Of a stretch of 64,000 nucleotides of DNA, positions 22,933-36,164 are shown one piece after another. The position numbers and the translations under genes were made by a program. Source of the stretch: Breviolum minutum Mf 1.05b.01 (taxonomy: Eukaryota; Sar; Dinophyceae; Suessiales; Symbiodiniaceae); the NCBI GenBank assembly GCA_000507305.1, contig DF241819.1:1-64000 (forward strand). Reading direction: 5' to 3'. The number at the start of each line of letters is the position of its first letter. Position 1 is the stretch's first letter. The notes under the pieces were generated by a model. That model did not search any database, was not told the DNA's origin, and saw only the letters and a list, made by a program, of their open reading frames with translations.

Positions 22933-24872
22933 TTACTATTCTAATATTCTAGGAAAAATGTATGAACATGTTGTGAAAGGGGTTTTGATTTTTTGGGGGA
23001 AATATGCTAAGCAATGAGACCAACGTTCACCACTATTCGGCAACAATTCAAATTTTGGGTAAACTTATTCACCCCAAACTGTTGGGCCAATGTTTTTTTC
23101 AGTCGCTTTCCCTTACAGTACATCCACCATATTTACTACGCGAGGGAACCGACGCTTTGGTCGATTTCAATGGTTTGCCCAAATTGATCACCCAAAAGAA
23201 ATCAGCGTGAAATGTGGAAATAAGACGTCCCGTATGGGGCTATATGCCTAGAACTTTGCAAAGCACCAACCTTAAACCACCAAACAACATTTGCTGGTTG
23301 GTTGTCTTAACCCGGTTGAAAAATTTGTTGTTCAATTTCAATTATTTCCTCAACATGTAGGGGCAAGCATAAAAACTCTTTGAAATGAAACCCCTGCCTA
23401 CACCCCTGGAGCGTAACCCTGAAAATCAGCCCCTGGAAAAGCAGATTCCTTTTGGAAACCAACATTTTTCAGGTTCCCTGTTAAAAAATTTGGGGGTGTA
23501 GCTACCCCACCAACAATTCGTTGCTATCAAATGTTTCAATTTCACCTTCCTTGCTTCCAGGGAACCAATTTTTTTCCAGATCGGATCTTCATAGAAGCGA
23601 GTCGCGAAAAGGAAGTGCAGCTGGACCCAAAAAACGTCATTTCTAAAAAAGTTGAACGTTGAGCTAACTGAAGGACGAACAACGAAAGAAACACAACACA
23701 TCGAAATACCATGTTCTTGTTGCGAGGTGCTTTTTACCGTCCAACGAATCGTATCAGAAAAAGGTTTCAGAGAAGTGTTTCAACATATAAAATTTCTGAC
23801 CTGGGATTGTCATGGCTTGCCTTTTTACAATCCTTTGATTCTGAGAACTACGAGTCCCGAGCCAGAAACAAACCAGCATGACATATTGACCGTACAAGCA
23901 AAACGCTGCCTGGCGGGACATGACCTCTTGCTTCATCTTGCTTCAAAAAGATAAGGTACCCCCCTCCACCGAAAAAAATATAGAGGCTTATAAGCATTGA
24001 TTGACCACCCGGTTTCCGTTCTTTGGTACTTTTTGCAAACCTTCTGAAGGGGAGCTTCCTGGACGGGGTTGCCCCGGTTACTCGTCACGATGACTTGGAC
24101 GTAAACTGGGTGTAGTTTCATTCAGAGGTGAGCATCTTTCTGTGTCTCACTCAGCCAAAGTTTTTCTTACTAAGTCCCCAAAGTTCAAAAAGCTTTTTCG
24201 GTTGGCAAAGTGAGCTTAGTAAAGTTGGTCATTATCTCTTGAAAGCAATTTGCGGCAGTGAATGGTTTGCAGCTTTGGCGATGATAGCAATACAAGAGGA
24301 AGGATAATACCCACTGCTGGAAACCAATACTTATCATCTCCTTGGATCATCTCCGTTTTCCCTTGGTTTTCTCATAGAAAAGTAGGAAAACACATCTACA
24401 TGCCCGTGACATGTTTGGTTATTTTAATTATTTTGCAAGGCACGTTTCTCCTAGCCACAAGCGAGGTCACCATTGATGTTACCTCTAGGAAATTAATCTT
24501 TGAGTGGTTCCACTTTCTGTGTGGTTGAGGCACCCACCCGCCAAAAATCAAATCATCCAAAATGATTTCTTGCCAATTTCACTTGTGAAACAATTTCGGC
24601 CCGTCTGAAAGCAACACTAGCCGTGTCCCCAGCCACCCTTCTAGCGAAAAGAAACCCGCAGCAATAAGGCTTTTTTGGGGGATTGAGATATAAAGAGACC
24701 GGGGTGCCTCAGTTGAAAGCATCGGATCCATCTTCAACTTCCAGGGAAGTTAAGCATCCACATCCAGCTTCCCTTGGCTAAATATTTGTATAAATTGGCA
24801 ATCATAAGCTATTGGTGAGGCCTCTTCAGGCATCCCAAGAAATGACTAGCCCACAGAACTTCCATCATTTTG

Positions 24873-24986
24873 ACTAGGCGGTGGGTAATCTTCACACATT
24901 TGACCAAAAGGAATAGGATCATTTCTCTAAAGCTTTTGGGAGGAAAACTGGAAAACCATTCAAAAATCATTGAAACCACCACCTAG
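24873..24986. mobile_element. Degenerate family B element
   Basis: GACTAGGCGGTGGGTAATC on the left, CATTGAAACCACCACCTAG on the right, with the family word GGATCATTTC inside. Confidence 0.45.
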
Positions 24987-25516
24987 TTGATGCCTGAAAA
25001 GTTTGCGTGACTAGCAGCAATGTCCTTTTTTTTGGAGCGCTAAAACTGAAATTTCACGTCGCACACGAGAACGAGGACGACATCGACGATCTGGAAAGGC
25101 ATGATTTTTTGATTATTTCCTTTTGATCTCGGATCGTTGGAGGTCACTTAAACTTTGAAAAGGTCACCGATAAAAATCCTAAAAAGGTCACAAAGAATTG
25201 TCACATGCAATATTGGATTGGAAACAGAAAAGTATATGGCTATGTGTCAAAACTAGAGCAGCAAAGGGACCGCCACACTTGATCATATTCGGTATTTTTC
25301 TTTTTTCGTCCAGCTTATGTTGGTCTAATCATTTTGAAGCATGGCCATACTTGAAACCATTTGCAACCATCATCTACAGGTCAGCTGAGTTTTGGGTCTG
25401 CGTCCCAGCCTGCAAAACTTCAAAATCATTGGACTTTCAACTGGCACCTAACTCTGGCATCCCATCATCATTTTTGGTTGGAAAACACTGGGACACCCAA
25501 ATGTTCACCCAAAATC

Positions 25517-25631
25517 CTGTTGATGGTTCAGAAATCCGGCTAACCACCTGAGATGTTTTTGAAACCCTGTAAATGGTAGATTCTCCATATCATCAACTGG
25601 TGATCGCCGGATTTCTTTCTTTCATCAACAG
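25517..25631. mobile_element. Family E inverted-repeat element
   Basis: Left CTGTTGATGGTTCAGAAATC, right CGCCGGATTTC followed by TTTCATCAACAG. The interior has TAACCACCTGAGATG and AACTGGTGATC. Confidence 0.75.
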
Positions 25632-26193
25632 TAGCTCTGAATCTCCAAAAAAAGTGTGGCAGCTGAGGTTGACCAACAGTTGATGCTCACAAAAAATCTA
25701 CCATATCTGAGCCTACCTTTCCAAATCGTAGACCCGGGGGGCCGGGTCCGAAAGTTGCAACCTTTTTCCATGACAATTTCGGGTGGCAACTGTGGGGAAG
25801 TCGGAGAAGTCGTCCAGTGGTGGACGGGGTGGACATTGGACGACTTTTTTAAATAATATGCGCCATTTTTTACCTCAAGGTTTCTCCGATACCCAAGGAT
25901 TCATGAGACTGGCAATTTTTTGAAAGATACATGATACATGAATATCTTTTTTTAATGGTACGTTCATTGTAGCATACATGGATTCTATGGGACAAGACAT
26001 TCAACACGGAAATGTCAAAACGTTGTGTTTCTTTTGGAGGGATTTCCTTTTGACGTAACAATCTATGGAGGGCTGGATGTTTTCGTTATTGTTCCTCTTG
26101 GGCAAATCTGGCTTAGGATTTCCCCTTTTACGAGACCAAGATCTGAATAAGACAATCTGAAAAAAGTATGGTGTGGCTGCCATGCATTGATTT

Positions 26194-26298
26194 CTAGTTG
26201 GTGGTTTCAACCCATTTGAAAAATATTAGTCAAGAGTCAATTTGGATCATTTCCCCAGGTAGGGGTGAAAATAAAAAATCTTTGAAACCACCACCTAG
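26194..26298. mobile_element. Family B inverted-repeat element with ATTT duplication
   Basis: Left CTAGTTGGTGGTTTCAACCC, right TTTGAAACCACCACCTAG. It is flanked on both sides by ATTT. Confidence 0.8.
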
Positions 26299-26496
26299 AT
26301 TTGATATTTACAGGCCATTTTCTGAACAAAGCTAGTTGGGATTCATGCATTTTTTACACCAAGTTCTCACGAAGCAGCTGTAGTTCATGGACCCTGAAAT
26401 GCCGCCATAAAAACTTTCATACTATCTGGTATATGAAGAAGATTTTGCCAACCTGGACTTCCTTGATAAAAGATGATAAAAGATGAAATAAAAACA

Positions 26497-26600
26497 TACA
26501 CCCATGAAAATGAACATGGAACCAACAATCACCAAATTGAAAATGAAAATCATCTTCCAAACCTCCATTTTGGGGTTCCATGTTAATTTTCCCGGGTGTT
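26497..26600. mobile_element. Family D inverted-repeat element
   Basis: Left TACACCCATGAAAATGAACA, right TGTTAATTTTCCCGGGTGT. CATGGAACC and GGTTCCATG are the inner inverted pair. Confidence 0.65.
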
Positions 26601-26896
26601 TCCCATAATATTGGCTACCTTTTGGGGGAATCCATGGAAATCCATGAACATCCGTGATGAAACTTGGGTCAGTATCGATGCCACACCAATACGTTTCGCC
26701 CTTTAAGTTTTCTGACTTCAGGAAAAAAATCTGAAGTTGTTTGGCCAGGCCCCAACCCCCAACCAGTTGTCATTCTTCGCTAGTAAAGTTGCTATCCATT
26801 GCTGATTTGCTCATCACTATAAACAGTTGATCCCCCTTTCAACTCGGTTATGGGGGAAATTGCCATCCTGAAACGTTGGGGGCAAATTCGTCCTAT

Positions 26897-26993
26897 CCCA
26901 GGATCCATGGGACGAAGGGTATATTTACCTGCACGAATGGCTGATTGTAAATATAGGTAAATATACCATACGTAGATCCTATGGTCCTATGGG
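26897..26993. mobile_element. Family A element with TAT duplication
   Basis: CCCAGGATCCATGGGACGAA on the left, ACGTAGATCCTATGG then TCCTATGGG on the right. Flanks are TAT / TAT. Confidence 0.75.
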
Positions 26994-26999
26994 TATGAG

Positions 27000-29350
27000 A
27001 AAAGTCAGCATTTTCCTGGTGGCTATCCATACATATGTCGATGACTTCTACCACCACTGGACCGTCTTGGCTCTCCCTCCAACAATATCTTGTCGCTTCG
27101 GACAGGATGGACAATCATGGGGGGGCTTTTGCACAGCACAGCACAGCCGTTTCTTTGGGAATGATGCGTTGACATCCATCCAAGAGGCGTTGTTTAAGGC
27201 ATTTTTTCCCAGGACTTAGAAGACCATGGTTGTGAAAATACCCTGCTCATGATTGAAAGCGCATCCTGAATTTTCGGAGGTCCATTGTTTATGTTTACTT
27301 ACTTGGAAAAGGCCATTCACTGTACCATACTGTATCTGTTGTTGTAGCTCTGACAATTAGTCGGGATATCATGACATCCTTCCTACGGGAAAAACAACAA
27401 CAGGAACCCCAATCTCCAAAGTCCAACGAGCCGAAAAACAATGACAAACATGCACATCTTTGGAGAAACAGCATGCCCAAGGCATCCAAGGCATCCAATG
27501 GTAGTGATGATGGAGCCAAAATAACAACAGTATCTATATAAATACTATGCCGAGGAATGCTGAGGATGTGATTGGACACCCCGAAACCCTGAAAAAAAGT
27601 TTTGACCCCTACGAATGTTCAAACACTGCTTGAAAACACATGCAATAACAAATAATGTATCTTTGACCGCATAAACAAGTGAAAATGGAAGTCGTTCGAT
27701 GCTCATGTCATGGTGAAGTGTTGTCAGTGTCGCCCTGTCATGGGCTGGCGCTGAACGTGCTGTGCTGAATCCCGTTGCCATGCCGCAGGCGCCCATGGTG
27801 GGGAGGGAGATGGCCGGTGGGAGGCATGAGATAGTGCATGTCCAAACATAAAATAGATATCCGTAGAAGTGTAAAGTGAGATTTCATTCTGGGATATCCC
27901 AGGAACTTGGTAGATGATTAGTAATTTGCTCAGTGGATGTAAGTGGGTTAACATCTCAAATATAACCACACTTACATGTGGGCTGTAGGTAACTATGTAC
28001 AGTCTACCAAACTTTTCTAAATTCCCGCAACGATTCTCATTGAGTTTCACGTTGAGCAATCCCTTCTCCATTTTTTGTCAAGAGGGGCAAGTAAGTGGGG
28101 TGCTGTGAGGCTCACAGCAACATGTAACATCTCAAGCCCTAAGAGCTGTTCAATGGATGGTTTTATGGAGTGATCAGTCATCCCAACTACTAGGATATCA
28201 CCTTTTGCTGGATATATCTGTGTAAACCACATGATAATTCAGGCCATTTTGTGAGTCAATTGTTCTTTGAAACTTTAACAATACCCTGAACAACCTCCAC
28301 ATGGAACAACACTTTAAATGGATTCGTGTTTTGTTTGCCAAACATTTTCATTGAACCCATGGAATCAGCCACAGGCATTTTTGCAGGTTTCCCAACTCAC
28401 TTAAGAGGGATTTTCACTAACCACTCCGTGGCTGATGGTTTGCGACTAACAAAAATGCTCATAAACTTAAACACATTATAGGGATCCTGCTTTCTGGACA
28501 TGGCTTCTTATAATTCTCATAATCATATATTAAAGTGGATAGTTCGAATAAGGGACCTAACATTTCCTTTAATGAATACTCATGAATTCGCAGCAGCTAT
28601 ATGAGAGAAGACGATCCCAAACACCTTGCTTTAAGGTTGAAGAAATCCCATGTCTCTCGTCCCGGGCTGCACGATTTGATTCCGACTGGGAAAGCTTAAG
28701 TGGACGGCTCACGCTTCAAGCAGGCTGTGGAAAAAAAACATTCCACCAACATATACATCCAGGAAGAAGGGGTGCAAAAGTCCAAAAAATCTCCAACAGG
28801 ACCCACTGAACGGACCCTAAACCTGAATATCTAATAGCTCTTGCAACTTATCTAGAGGTCTGTTCGTAAGGTCCCATTCACTGTTTGATGGAAAAAATAT
28901 AAAAGTAAACCCTATTATTGGACCAAAAGTTCCACACATATGCCATAACATTTGTTCACCACACGTTGTTTTTTTGAATTCAGTGATGAATTCCATAATA
29001 GAAAACTCAAAAAAAATATGGAAAAAAAGACAACAAATCCAAGTTACTAAGGGAACACCCAGTGTTTTTGTGCCACCCAGTTAATTGAACAAACATATTA
29101 AAACAACTTGGGTCATTTCCTCAATGGTACAACAAATGGCCCACAAAAAAATCTTTAAACTTACCACATCCAACCACCTAGTCCAAGGCTTGCCTTTTTG
29201 TCATCTCCCTTAAACTTCAACTGGTCAAAGTATTTTGCCTTTAGTTTTGTGTCCTGAACGGCTGATTTTCAACCACCCACTATAAATTTTGTTCCAGGTA
29301 TTTCATGAAATCTTTTTGAAATCCAAATGCATACCGGTACATGTATCTAA
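27000..29350. other. No supported gene
   Basis: Several open frames exist on both strands (for example a minus frame at 27724-28071) but none has a convincing splice pair or recognisable domain. No clear inverted-repeat element was seen. Confidence 0.35.
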
Positions 29351-29357
29351 AAATTAG

Positions 29358-29410
29358 ATTTATATATATATATAATATAACATATATAAATACATATATA
29401 TATATATCTA
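29358..29410. repeat. (TA)n-rich tract
   Basis: Interrupted TATATA runs. Confidence 0.85.
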
Positions 29411-29510
29411 TATTGAGACAAGCCGTCATCACGTACAAACAAACGCTATAAATCATTTTTCAGCTAAGGAAGGCAACCTCGTGAGGTTGCACCACCATAA
29501 GAACTGTGCT

Positions 29511-29676
29511 GGTTAATATCACCAGACATTTCAGGTACCTAAAATGGAGGTACTCACCTATATAAGCTGTACATATGTAAGGCTTATGTAAGGGAAAACC
29601 CATCCCCAAAATGGCCTTATAAGGTTCAGTACCTCCATTTTAGGTACTTGAAACTCCTGGTGATAATATCTGGTTA
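29511..29676. mobile_element. Family J long inverted-repeat element
   Basis: GGTTAATATCACCAG then CAGGTACCTAAAATGGAGG at the left pair with CCTCCATTTTAGGTACTTG then CTCCTGGTGATAATATC at the right. The inverted arms are about 40 bp, with small gaps, around a core carrying AAGGCTTATGTAAGG. Confidence 0.65.
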
Positions 29677-29690
29677 ATAGGGATAGGGAT

Positions 29691-29808
29691 CTATATGGGG
29701 GTTGCCTAAAATGGTGGGTTTCCCCAACAACCATGGGTTTTCCTACTAAAAATTGATCATTTTGGGGTGTGAAATGGGGGTACCACCATTTAAGGAAACA
29801 CCCATATA
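29691..29808. mobile_element. Family C inverted-repeat element
   Basis: Left CTATATGGGGGTTGCCTAAA, right TTTAAGGAAACACCCATATA. Core TGATCATTTTGGGGTGTGAA is shared with the copies at 42833 and 46209. Confidence 0.7.
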
Positions 29809-30077
29809 ATTGGCTTCGTATGATCCCCTATAAATATACACTGGCCAGTAAAAAATCCCTTACTAACGTGAATTTTACGGGTCGTATAAACCGACCAACC
29901 AAGGTGTGTGTGGAGTTCACTGAGGCGAAACTGTGAATTCATCAGGTCAAGTAGCGATTCGTAAGATGGCTAGTATATCAAGTGAGTTGCCTCCGTACAG
30001 TGGATCAATATAGGGGAAGGGGGAAGGGGGTTTATGGTTTACTAATCATTCTGGAGTAAATGGATGCAATAATATTA

Positions 30078-30172
30078 CTCATACCATCCATGTATGGTAT
30101 ATGTATACCTACATTACCATAAAAATCAACCAAATGTAGGTAAATATACGTACCATACATGGATCCTATGGG
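30078..30172. mobile_element. Family A element with TTA duplication
   Basis: CTCATACCATCCATGTATGG on the left, CATACATGGATCCTATGGG on the right. Flanks are TTA / TTA. Confidence 0.8.
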
Positions 30173-30224
30173 TTAGGATACCGGAAATCACTGACTTCGG
30201 GAACTTCTTTTCACCCGCTTGCAG

Positions 30225-30320
30225 CTGGCCGCTAAAAACCAACCGCTCAACGACGCCAGCGAGACGGGTGGCAACCCGTTTGCTGGCGCCCAGAAGTTGT
30301 TTTGGGACACATTCGGCTGA
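30225..30320 (+). CDS. Candidate terminal exon
   Basis: The acceptor CTTCTTTTCACCCGCTTGCAG opens 31 codons and a stop: LAAKNQPLNDASETGG, then NPFAGAQKLFWDTFG. Third codon positions are strongly G/C-rich (24 of 31 by hand count), typical of a coding frame. An antisense frame (PNVSQNNFWAPANGLPP) with its own possible splice pair is also open and G/C3-rich, so strand is not certain. It lies 52 bp after a family A element. The family is not recognised. Confidence 0.35.
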   Translation: MAAKNQPLNDASETGGNPFAGAQKLFWDTFG

Positions 30321-31462
30321 ACATGCGAAGTGGTATTTATTGGTGGATGATGGTGGATGAACATAGCGAGTGTTGCAGGGGGCCTGAGACAGGAGAAGGT
30401 TTTTCTAGGAAGTGGAAAAAAAATGGAGGGGCAAATCACTTTTTTTTCTGCATACCGTGTCAACCAAGATATATAGCTTGATGGAAATATATTATGTTCA
30501 ATAGGTAATACATCTTCGAACTTGTCTGTGCCTATTTTCATCCTATTTGCCGAGCTTTGTTCACAGGAGTGCAACAAACATCTCGAATCATCTGGATCTA
30601 ATGATTGTCATTCACCAACCTGGACCACTGGACTTTTTTGAAACAGGGTGGAAATTTTCCCGCTACCCAAAAAGGAAGGGGGTCCCATTTCCCCGTGGAG
30701 ATATTCGCTGCTTCAACCAGAAACATGGGAGCCATGACAATGTCATGGGCGAGCCATCATGATCCAATAATCCCAAGGTAGCGATAGCGTTGATGATCTT
30801 TTAGGCTTTAAAGAATAGCCCAAAACCTCTGACAATGTCTTGCTCTTCAACAACCTCATATTTTTCTCAGTTGATTTTTGTTTGTGTCCCAGCCGTTGTG
30901 ACGCATAAGCTGGCAACGTGAAACCGGGCGGGTTGTATGAAAACCTGCAATCAGGTTCCGCTCGAAAGGGGCCTCCTTTACAAAAGAATGAGCTGGCAAC
31001 AGGTTTTCACCCAAGCCGCAACATTCTCAACTGGCTGAGATCATTAGTTCGGTTGAGATCCTGAATTCATGTTAAGCTTCCATGCTTATAACTTATAGGT
31101 AGTTTCTGAAGCCGTGTGTGTAAGCTACATCACCAGTCAAAATGATCACTGCAAGTTCGTGTTTTTCATTTCATGTTTCTTCTGCAGCATCTCTGCGCCC
31201 CGTAAAGAAACACACCAGCTTTCTTCGAGTTCGGTGAAAAAAACATGACACTAACGTAACGTAGAACTTATGTTTTTTCGGTGCAAGCAACAGCAACGTC
31301 TACGGAACCCCTCCAGTAACCGTCATAAGTGAAGGTTTGGTCTAAGATTCCCCTACAAAGCAATGTCATAATCCTGTTTGGTGACTCTCATCCTGGGAGA
31401 GGTTTTTTTTTGCATCTAAAGGATTCTAAGGTAAATATATGATATATATGTAAATATCAGCT

Positions 31463-31726
31463 CTAAAACTTCATTCCGACAAAAGTTTCACTGCATTTTT
31501 TTACCAAAAAAAACAACTCCAACGGAGCCCCCCTTCCATGGCTTCCCGCGGGAAGTGCGACCAGCGGACCAAGGCGACGGAAACGGAAAGCTTGCTGCAG
31601 AGTCTGCGAAAATGTGGGCAAAACTTGTCCGTTGCTTGTTCCTTGTTGTGGTTGTTGTATGTTGTTGTGGTTGTTGGGATCCTCGATCCATGCAAGTTCA
31701 TCTTTTTGTATGAACATCTAAGATGA
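31463..31726. CDS. Coding-like patch, strand unresolved
   Basis: On - the frame reads DPNNHNNIQQPQQGTSNGQ then TLQQAFRFRRLGPLV, partly from GTT-type repeats. On + a frame after ATG reads TKATETESLLQSLRKCGQN and then a hydrophobic LLWLLYVVVVVGI. The repeats make both suspect. Confidence 0.18.
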
Positions 31727-32425
31727 ATATCACAATATGTCCTGTTGAAAAGGATATGATATGTTCCATTACCATTGCAATTGAATTAGTTTGTTGTATA
31801 GCAGGAAGAGTGTTTTCGTCCTTGGTCGGAGCTTCATGAGGTGCAGTTCGCGATGGAAAACACTGAGTGTTGTGGGTACTTGAATGACCGTCTCTTAAAA
31901 ATTACGGATTCGTCGGAAAGTGCTTGCAAACCAATTTGCAAAAGGAAGATAATTAGACTTACAGATTGCAGAATTTTGTTGTATGTACAAAAATATGCTG
32001 GGACTGGGGTGAAAAAAACTGGGAAATAAAAAGATGGGAAATTAGGGGAATTCACAAAAACACACTACCTCTTGGAATGAGTTTACTTCCGCGGGATTTC
32101 GGTACCAAATGTCTTCCAGTCAGCAAAATCGGATTGGTCGACCAAACCCATAGGATCTGTGGTGTTTTTGGAGGCATGTTTTTCGGGATGTCTTTGTTGT
32201 TTTTTCATAAGTACACATCTTTTGTAGATAAAATAGTTCAGGATTAAAGAAGTCCCTTGGATTTAATAGAAAAAATCAATAAAAGTAACCATTCTGACAG
32301 TTCCTTTGTCACTTCCTTGTGGGCCGTATCTAGTTTATTAGAGAGACAAAGCTCTTAGATTCTGGGAATTCACAAAACATCATAAAACCATTTCCTTGAA
32401 ATCAAAAGTGCAGGATTCTTAGAAG

Positions 32426-32550
32426 GTGGGCCCCTACTAGTTACAAGTAGGGTTATAACCCCTATACATGGCCTTATAAAGCGGTAACTTGGGCTGCAAC
32501 CCTACTTATAGGGTTCATAACTCCACTTAGAATTTGATCCGGTGGCCACC
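32426..32550. mobile_element. Family G TTATAAC-rich element
   Basis: AAGGTGGGCCCCTACTAG on the left (from 32424) pairs with GGTGGCCACCTT on the right. The interior has AGTAGGGTTATAACCCC and CCCTACTTATAGGG. Confidence 0.65.
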
Positions 32551-32648
32551 TTGTAAGAGAGTAACATATCCTGGAGGAACTTTATCAAGCATCCAATCCA
32601 AAAATTGAATTCAGCCCAACTTCAGCCCACTTGGAAGTTGTAAGGGAA

Positions 32649-32772
32649 TATCATACCCTAAGGATCCAATCACCTTCTGAGAATAGTACTAGAACCAAAA
32701 TATCTTGCTGAGGAAGTCATTGTAGACCCCAATCATCCTTTGACAAGGTGATTGGATTTGTAGGGATATAAT
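32649..32772. mobile_element. Family K inverted-repeat element
   Basis: GGATCCAATCACCTT on the left and AAGGTGATTGGATTT on the right, with outer ATATCATACCCTA against TAGGGATATAAT. About 124 bp. No second copy noticed. Confidence 0.6.
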
Positions 32773-33152
32773 AATTATCAAAGGTCCAGAATGCCACTAC
32801 AAAAGCCCAATTTTGGTAATCTGTTTCCAACCAGCAACTCATTGACCCATGCCGGCTTGATTTCTGATGGCATAAAATTGGGGTACCAGTTTGGGACTGA
32901 AATATTGGGACTGTGACAATATATTCGCATTGCATTTTGGGTGTGGCCCCCTCCAAGTAACTGTGGAAAATTAAGGTGAATAGAGATCTCGTAAAAAATA
33001 TACTGTAATGGTGGTGAGAGTGGGCCGCACACATAAATTATAATTCATATTCAGTCGGTACAGTTTGGTGTGTCCAGCCTTCGTTTTTTGGAACCATGGC
33101 ACCTGGGAAGTCAAGGCAATGATTTCGCAGGTCGCAGATTGTTTCCTGACAC

Positions 33153-33237
33153 CTATGGGGATTCTTGCGTTCAGGGTGGACCCAACGATCTCAGTGATCC
33201 AATTGTTTAGACTGCTGCGACTGCGACTCAACGAACC
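33153..33237 (-). CDS. Candidate internal exon
   Basis: The minus-strand acceptor GACGCACCCAG|G and donor CATAG|GTGTCA bound 85 nt: GSLSRSRSSLNNWITEIVG then STLNARIPI. The start contains alternating Ser-Arg. The + strand is open too, with a hydrophobic frame (TISVIQLFRLLRLRLNE) that mimics a voltage-sensor helix. The minus splice pair is cleaner. Confidence 0.28.
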
Positions 33238-33299
33238 CTGGGTGCGTCACCTGTCACCATGTCACCTTTGCTTCGGTGACAAAAAGAAAGCACATTTCT

Positions 33300-34760
33300 G
33301 AGGATGCACTGAAGTGGAAAAGGATCATTTGGGGTCAAAAAAACGGACATTTTTGTTTGCCTAATTCTGAGTCAACATACCATCCGATTTTTGGTCAATT
33401 TTGTGCTTTCAAAACACCACCAGGATTTGACTTTGGGAGAATCTGATTCTTGCAACAACTCAGAAAGTTTGCGCTTTAGATAGATGACTTTAGCTGATAG
33501 TCATACAACCTTTACAGGAAGTGATATGTCTACAACCTAGTAAAACTAAAGAAACGTTTTAAACCACAACCTTGCGAACATTTTTCTGATAGGAAGGTAG
33601 CGGCTAGCATATCACCCCACTTGGTAGCATATCCACCAATTTTGTTTGGGGTGGCATTTTTTCTTCGGAACCAGAGAAAAACATTGGTAGTTAACATCTC
33701 TGTAAGCCTGACAAATCACCCTTCCTTAGAATCATGTGATCTCAAATCTGATTGTTTTGAAATCCACGAACCCTGCAAACTACACATTCAAAATCCTCCA
33801 TAATAACAGGGTCCAATTATTCTTATCACCACAAATGAATGTCAACACCCATGCTGTTTCAAACTGGGAGGGTGGTCAGTTTTAGTAGCAATTTGCATCA
33901 TATTTTGAGTACGTACCCACTAAAACAAACAGGGCGGACAATGCACTTATCATCCACGGCAGGTATATCACCTACATTTGACTTGTTTTTAATGTTTCTA
34001 AAGATGCCTTGCGTGAGAGGGAACGTATCTTTGGCCTTCATTGAATTTTTTTCCAACCACTTCCTGGAGTGATTTCTTGACAAACAATCCTGTTGACAAC
34101 ACGAAAAACCGCCACGCGATACAAATATCACACTCCACAAGGCGATACAAACTTGGTATACAAGTGGTATATACTATATACTGTCCATGGGTGCTTATAC
34201 ATGTTTTCTACGCGCTTCCCAGCATCTTTCTCCAGAACCAGCAAACATCCGTGACTACAACCCTCCGAAAACTGATGGCTGGAAGCTGAAGTCATTACCC
34301 CGAAATCTCACCATCTGGTGCCAGCCGTTCGTTTTCGGGGTGTATGGATAAGCCCAATGACAAGAGACTCACTATCAAAAGTCCTTGTGAATTACAACAA
34401 TTTCATCAACCACACCAACCACCAATGTCAATAAGATAAACCATGTTCATTTTGATGAGGCTTCCACTATCTTCCACCTCAGGCTTCTTATAAGTTACAT
34501 ATAAGGTCCATCATGTTACATCCACATGTACCCTATAGACATCCCAAAAAAAACCCTCAGTTTGGGGTGTCCAGTCAATATAGTCAATGGATTTACAGAA
34601 GTCGATCCTGCACAGTGGTTCTTTCACCTGAGCAGGTGTTCCCTGAGCCTTTGATACCTTCCACTATAATGGTGTTTTTTTATAAACCCCATGGACCCTG
34701 GAGTTTTATGGGGTTTATATTGATTTCATCATAATGAAGATATGGAAAGGTAACACACCC
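33300..34760. other. No supported gene; fold-back fragments
   Basis: A segment with GTTTTAGTAGCAATTT and CACTAAAACAAAC (33876-33930) recurs at 46372-46428. A D-like pair (AAACTGATGGCTGGAAGC and CCAGCCGTTCGTTTTCGGGG) lies at 34268-34339. No coding supported. Confidence 0.4.
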
Positions 34761-34850
34761 ACAAAATCCATGGGACGAACGGTATATTTACCTACATGAA
34801 TGGCTGATTTATATGGTAAATGTAGGTAAATATACATGGATCCTATGGGA
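34761..34850. mobile_element. Family A element
   Basis: AAAATCCATGGGACGAACGG on the left, ATACATGGATCCTATGGG on the right, arms ATTTACCTACAT and GTAGGTAAAT. Confidence 0.8.
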
Positions 34851-35364
34851 AAAGGTTTTGGGCATTATAATCCCCTAAAGTGCCCTACATGCCCTACAGT
34901 ATATAGACTACATAAGCAGGGTTTTGGTCCACTGCCCACCTAAGAAAACCTGAACCTGATCACCGAGCCCAACCATTCCCCCCGCCTCAGCCGTTTCCCG
35001 CCGGCGGCGCCGTGTCTGGCTGCACCAGGTTTCGATTATGGGGGCTGCACCTGGCATTTCGAGCTCGAAGGTCATGAGAAAAAGAAGGAATCCCTTCAAC
35101 ACTCAATGGAGCTGGTTGATTTGCCTACAAAACTGGATAGTTTAGAGGGGGATTTTGTAGGCCAAATAGACCATATATATTGACCATCTGGTCATGAAAT
35201 CTTTGAAGATTGACAGAAGAGTTGGGTATATAGATGAAACGTCTGGATTTCTTGTTCGCCTTTGGAGGCAAGCAACCAATGGCGTGGACAAGGGACCAAA
35301 AGTCAAGGGACAATCCCAAACCCACCATTCGTGGTTTGGGGTTCGTCGGCCTGGTCCATATCTA

Positions 35365-35461
35365 TAGTTGGTGGTTTTTTTCCACCCATCTGAAAAATAT
35401 ATGATCGTCAAATTGGATCATTTAATCTTTCCCCAACATTTCGGGATGAACATAAAAAATG
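35365..35461. mobile_element. Family B element lacking its right end
   Basis: TAGTTGGTGGTTTTTTTCC then CATCTGAAAAATATATG, TTGGATCATTTAATC and TTCGGGATGAACATAAAAAA, but the GAAACCACCACCTAG end is missing. Confidence 0.6.
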
Positions 35462-36164
35462 GATCCGTTCCAAAAGGGGGGAAATTCATTTTCATTTTCC
35501 TTTTTGGAAAGCAGGCTTTTTAGTCAGGTCCCGTGTGACTTCTTTTAGGGAGCCCCTAAAAGCCAGTAAACACGGTCGCGAACTAACCATCAAATTCCGG
35601 GCGCCCCCCAACGAGGAGACTTCACCAGAAATTCTAAGCATCCAACATCTCGCGTCGAAGTGCATCTAGGACTGTCTCAATGGTATACTCTCTCTTCCAA
35701 TTGCCTGTCAACAAATCGCTGAAAAAGTGTCTCAAAAAGGCTGTGAATCAAATATAAACCAAGCCAACATGTTGTGAAACACGCACCCCTTCTTTTGAAA
35801 GCAACAAGTCATCACCCTGACTTAGTCATCTTTACTTTATCTCTATCTGGGGCGTAAAATGCAATGCCCGAAGCACGACCAACAAAAAGATGCAAACAGA
35901 AAATCTGGGTTCAGATGATGTTATTTCACAGTTCAAGACAGCTCTCCGTAAAATGTGTATGCAAATTGAAAGTGCGGGTAAGGATTGGAAGTAGAAGCAG
36001 CAGCAGCAGTTGTTGTTTCCCTTTCTGATGCGCTGCTTCCCCGACAAAGGGCGGCCCGACACTTGAACAACCACACCCAAGAACTGTTATTCTTCACCAA
36101 AATCAAATTGGATCCATTTCTAAAGTCCATGAGACCCAAAAAACCCTCAACCAAAAACAACATG

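Noticed and set aside
33065-33301. Plus frame resembling a voltage-sensor helix (VIQLFRLLRLRL)
   Set aside because: Only one short basic-hydrophobic segment, with no neighbouring channel helices or pore motif. The minus strand has a cleaner splice pair.
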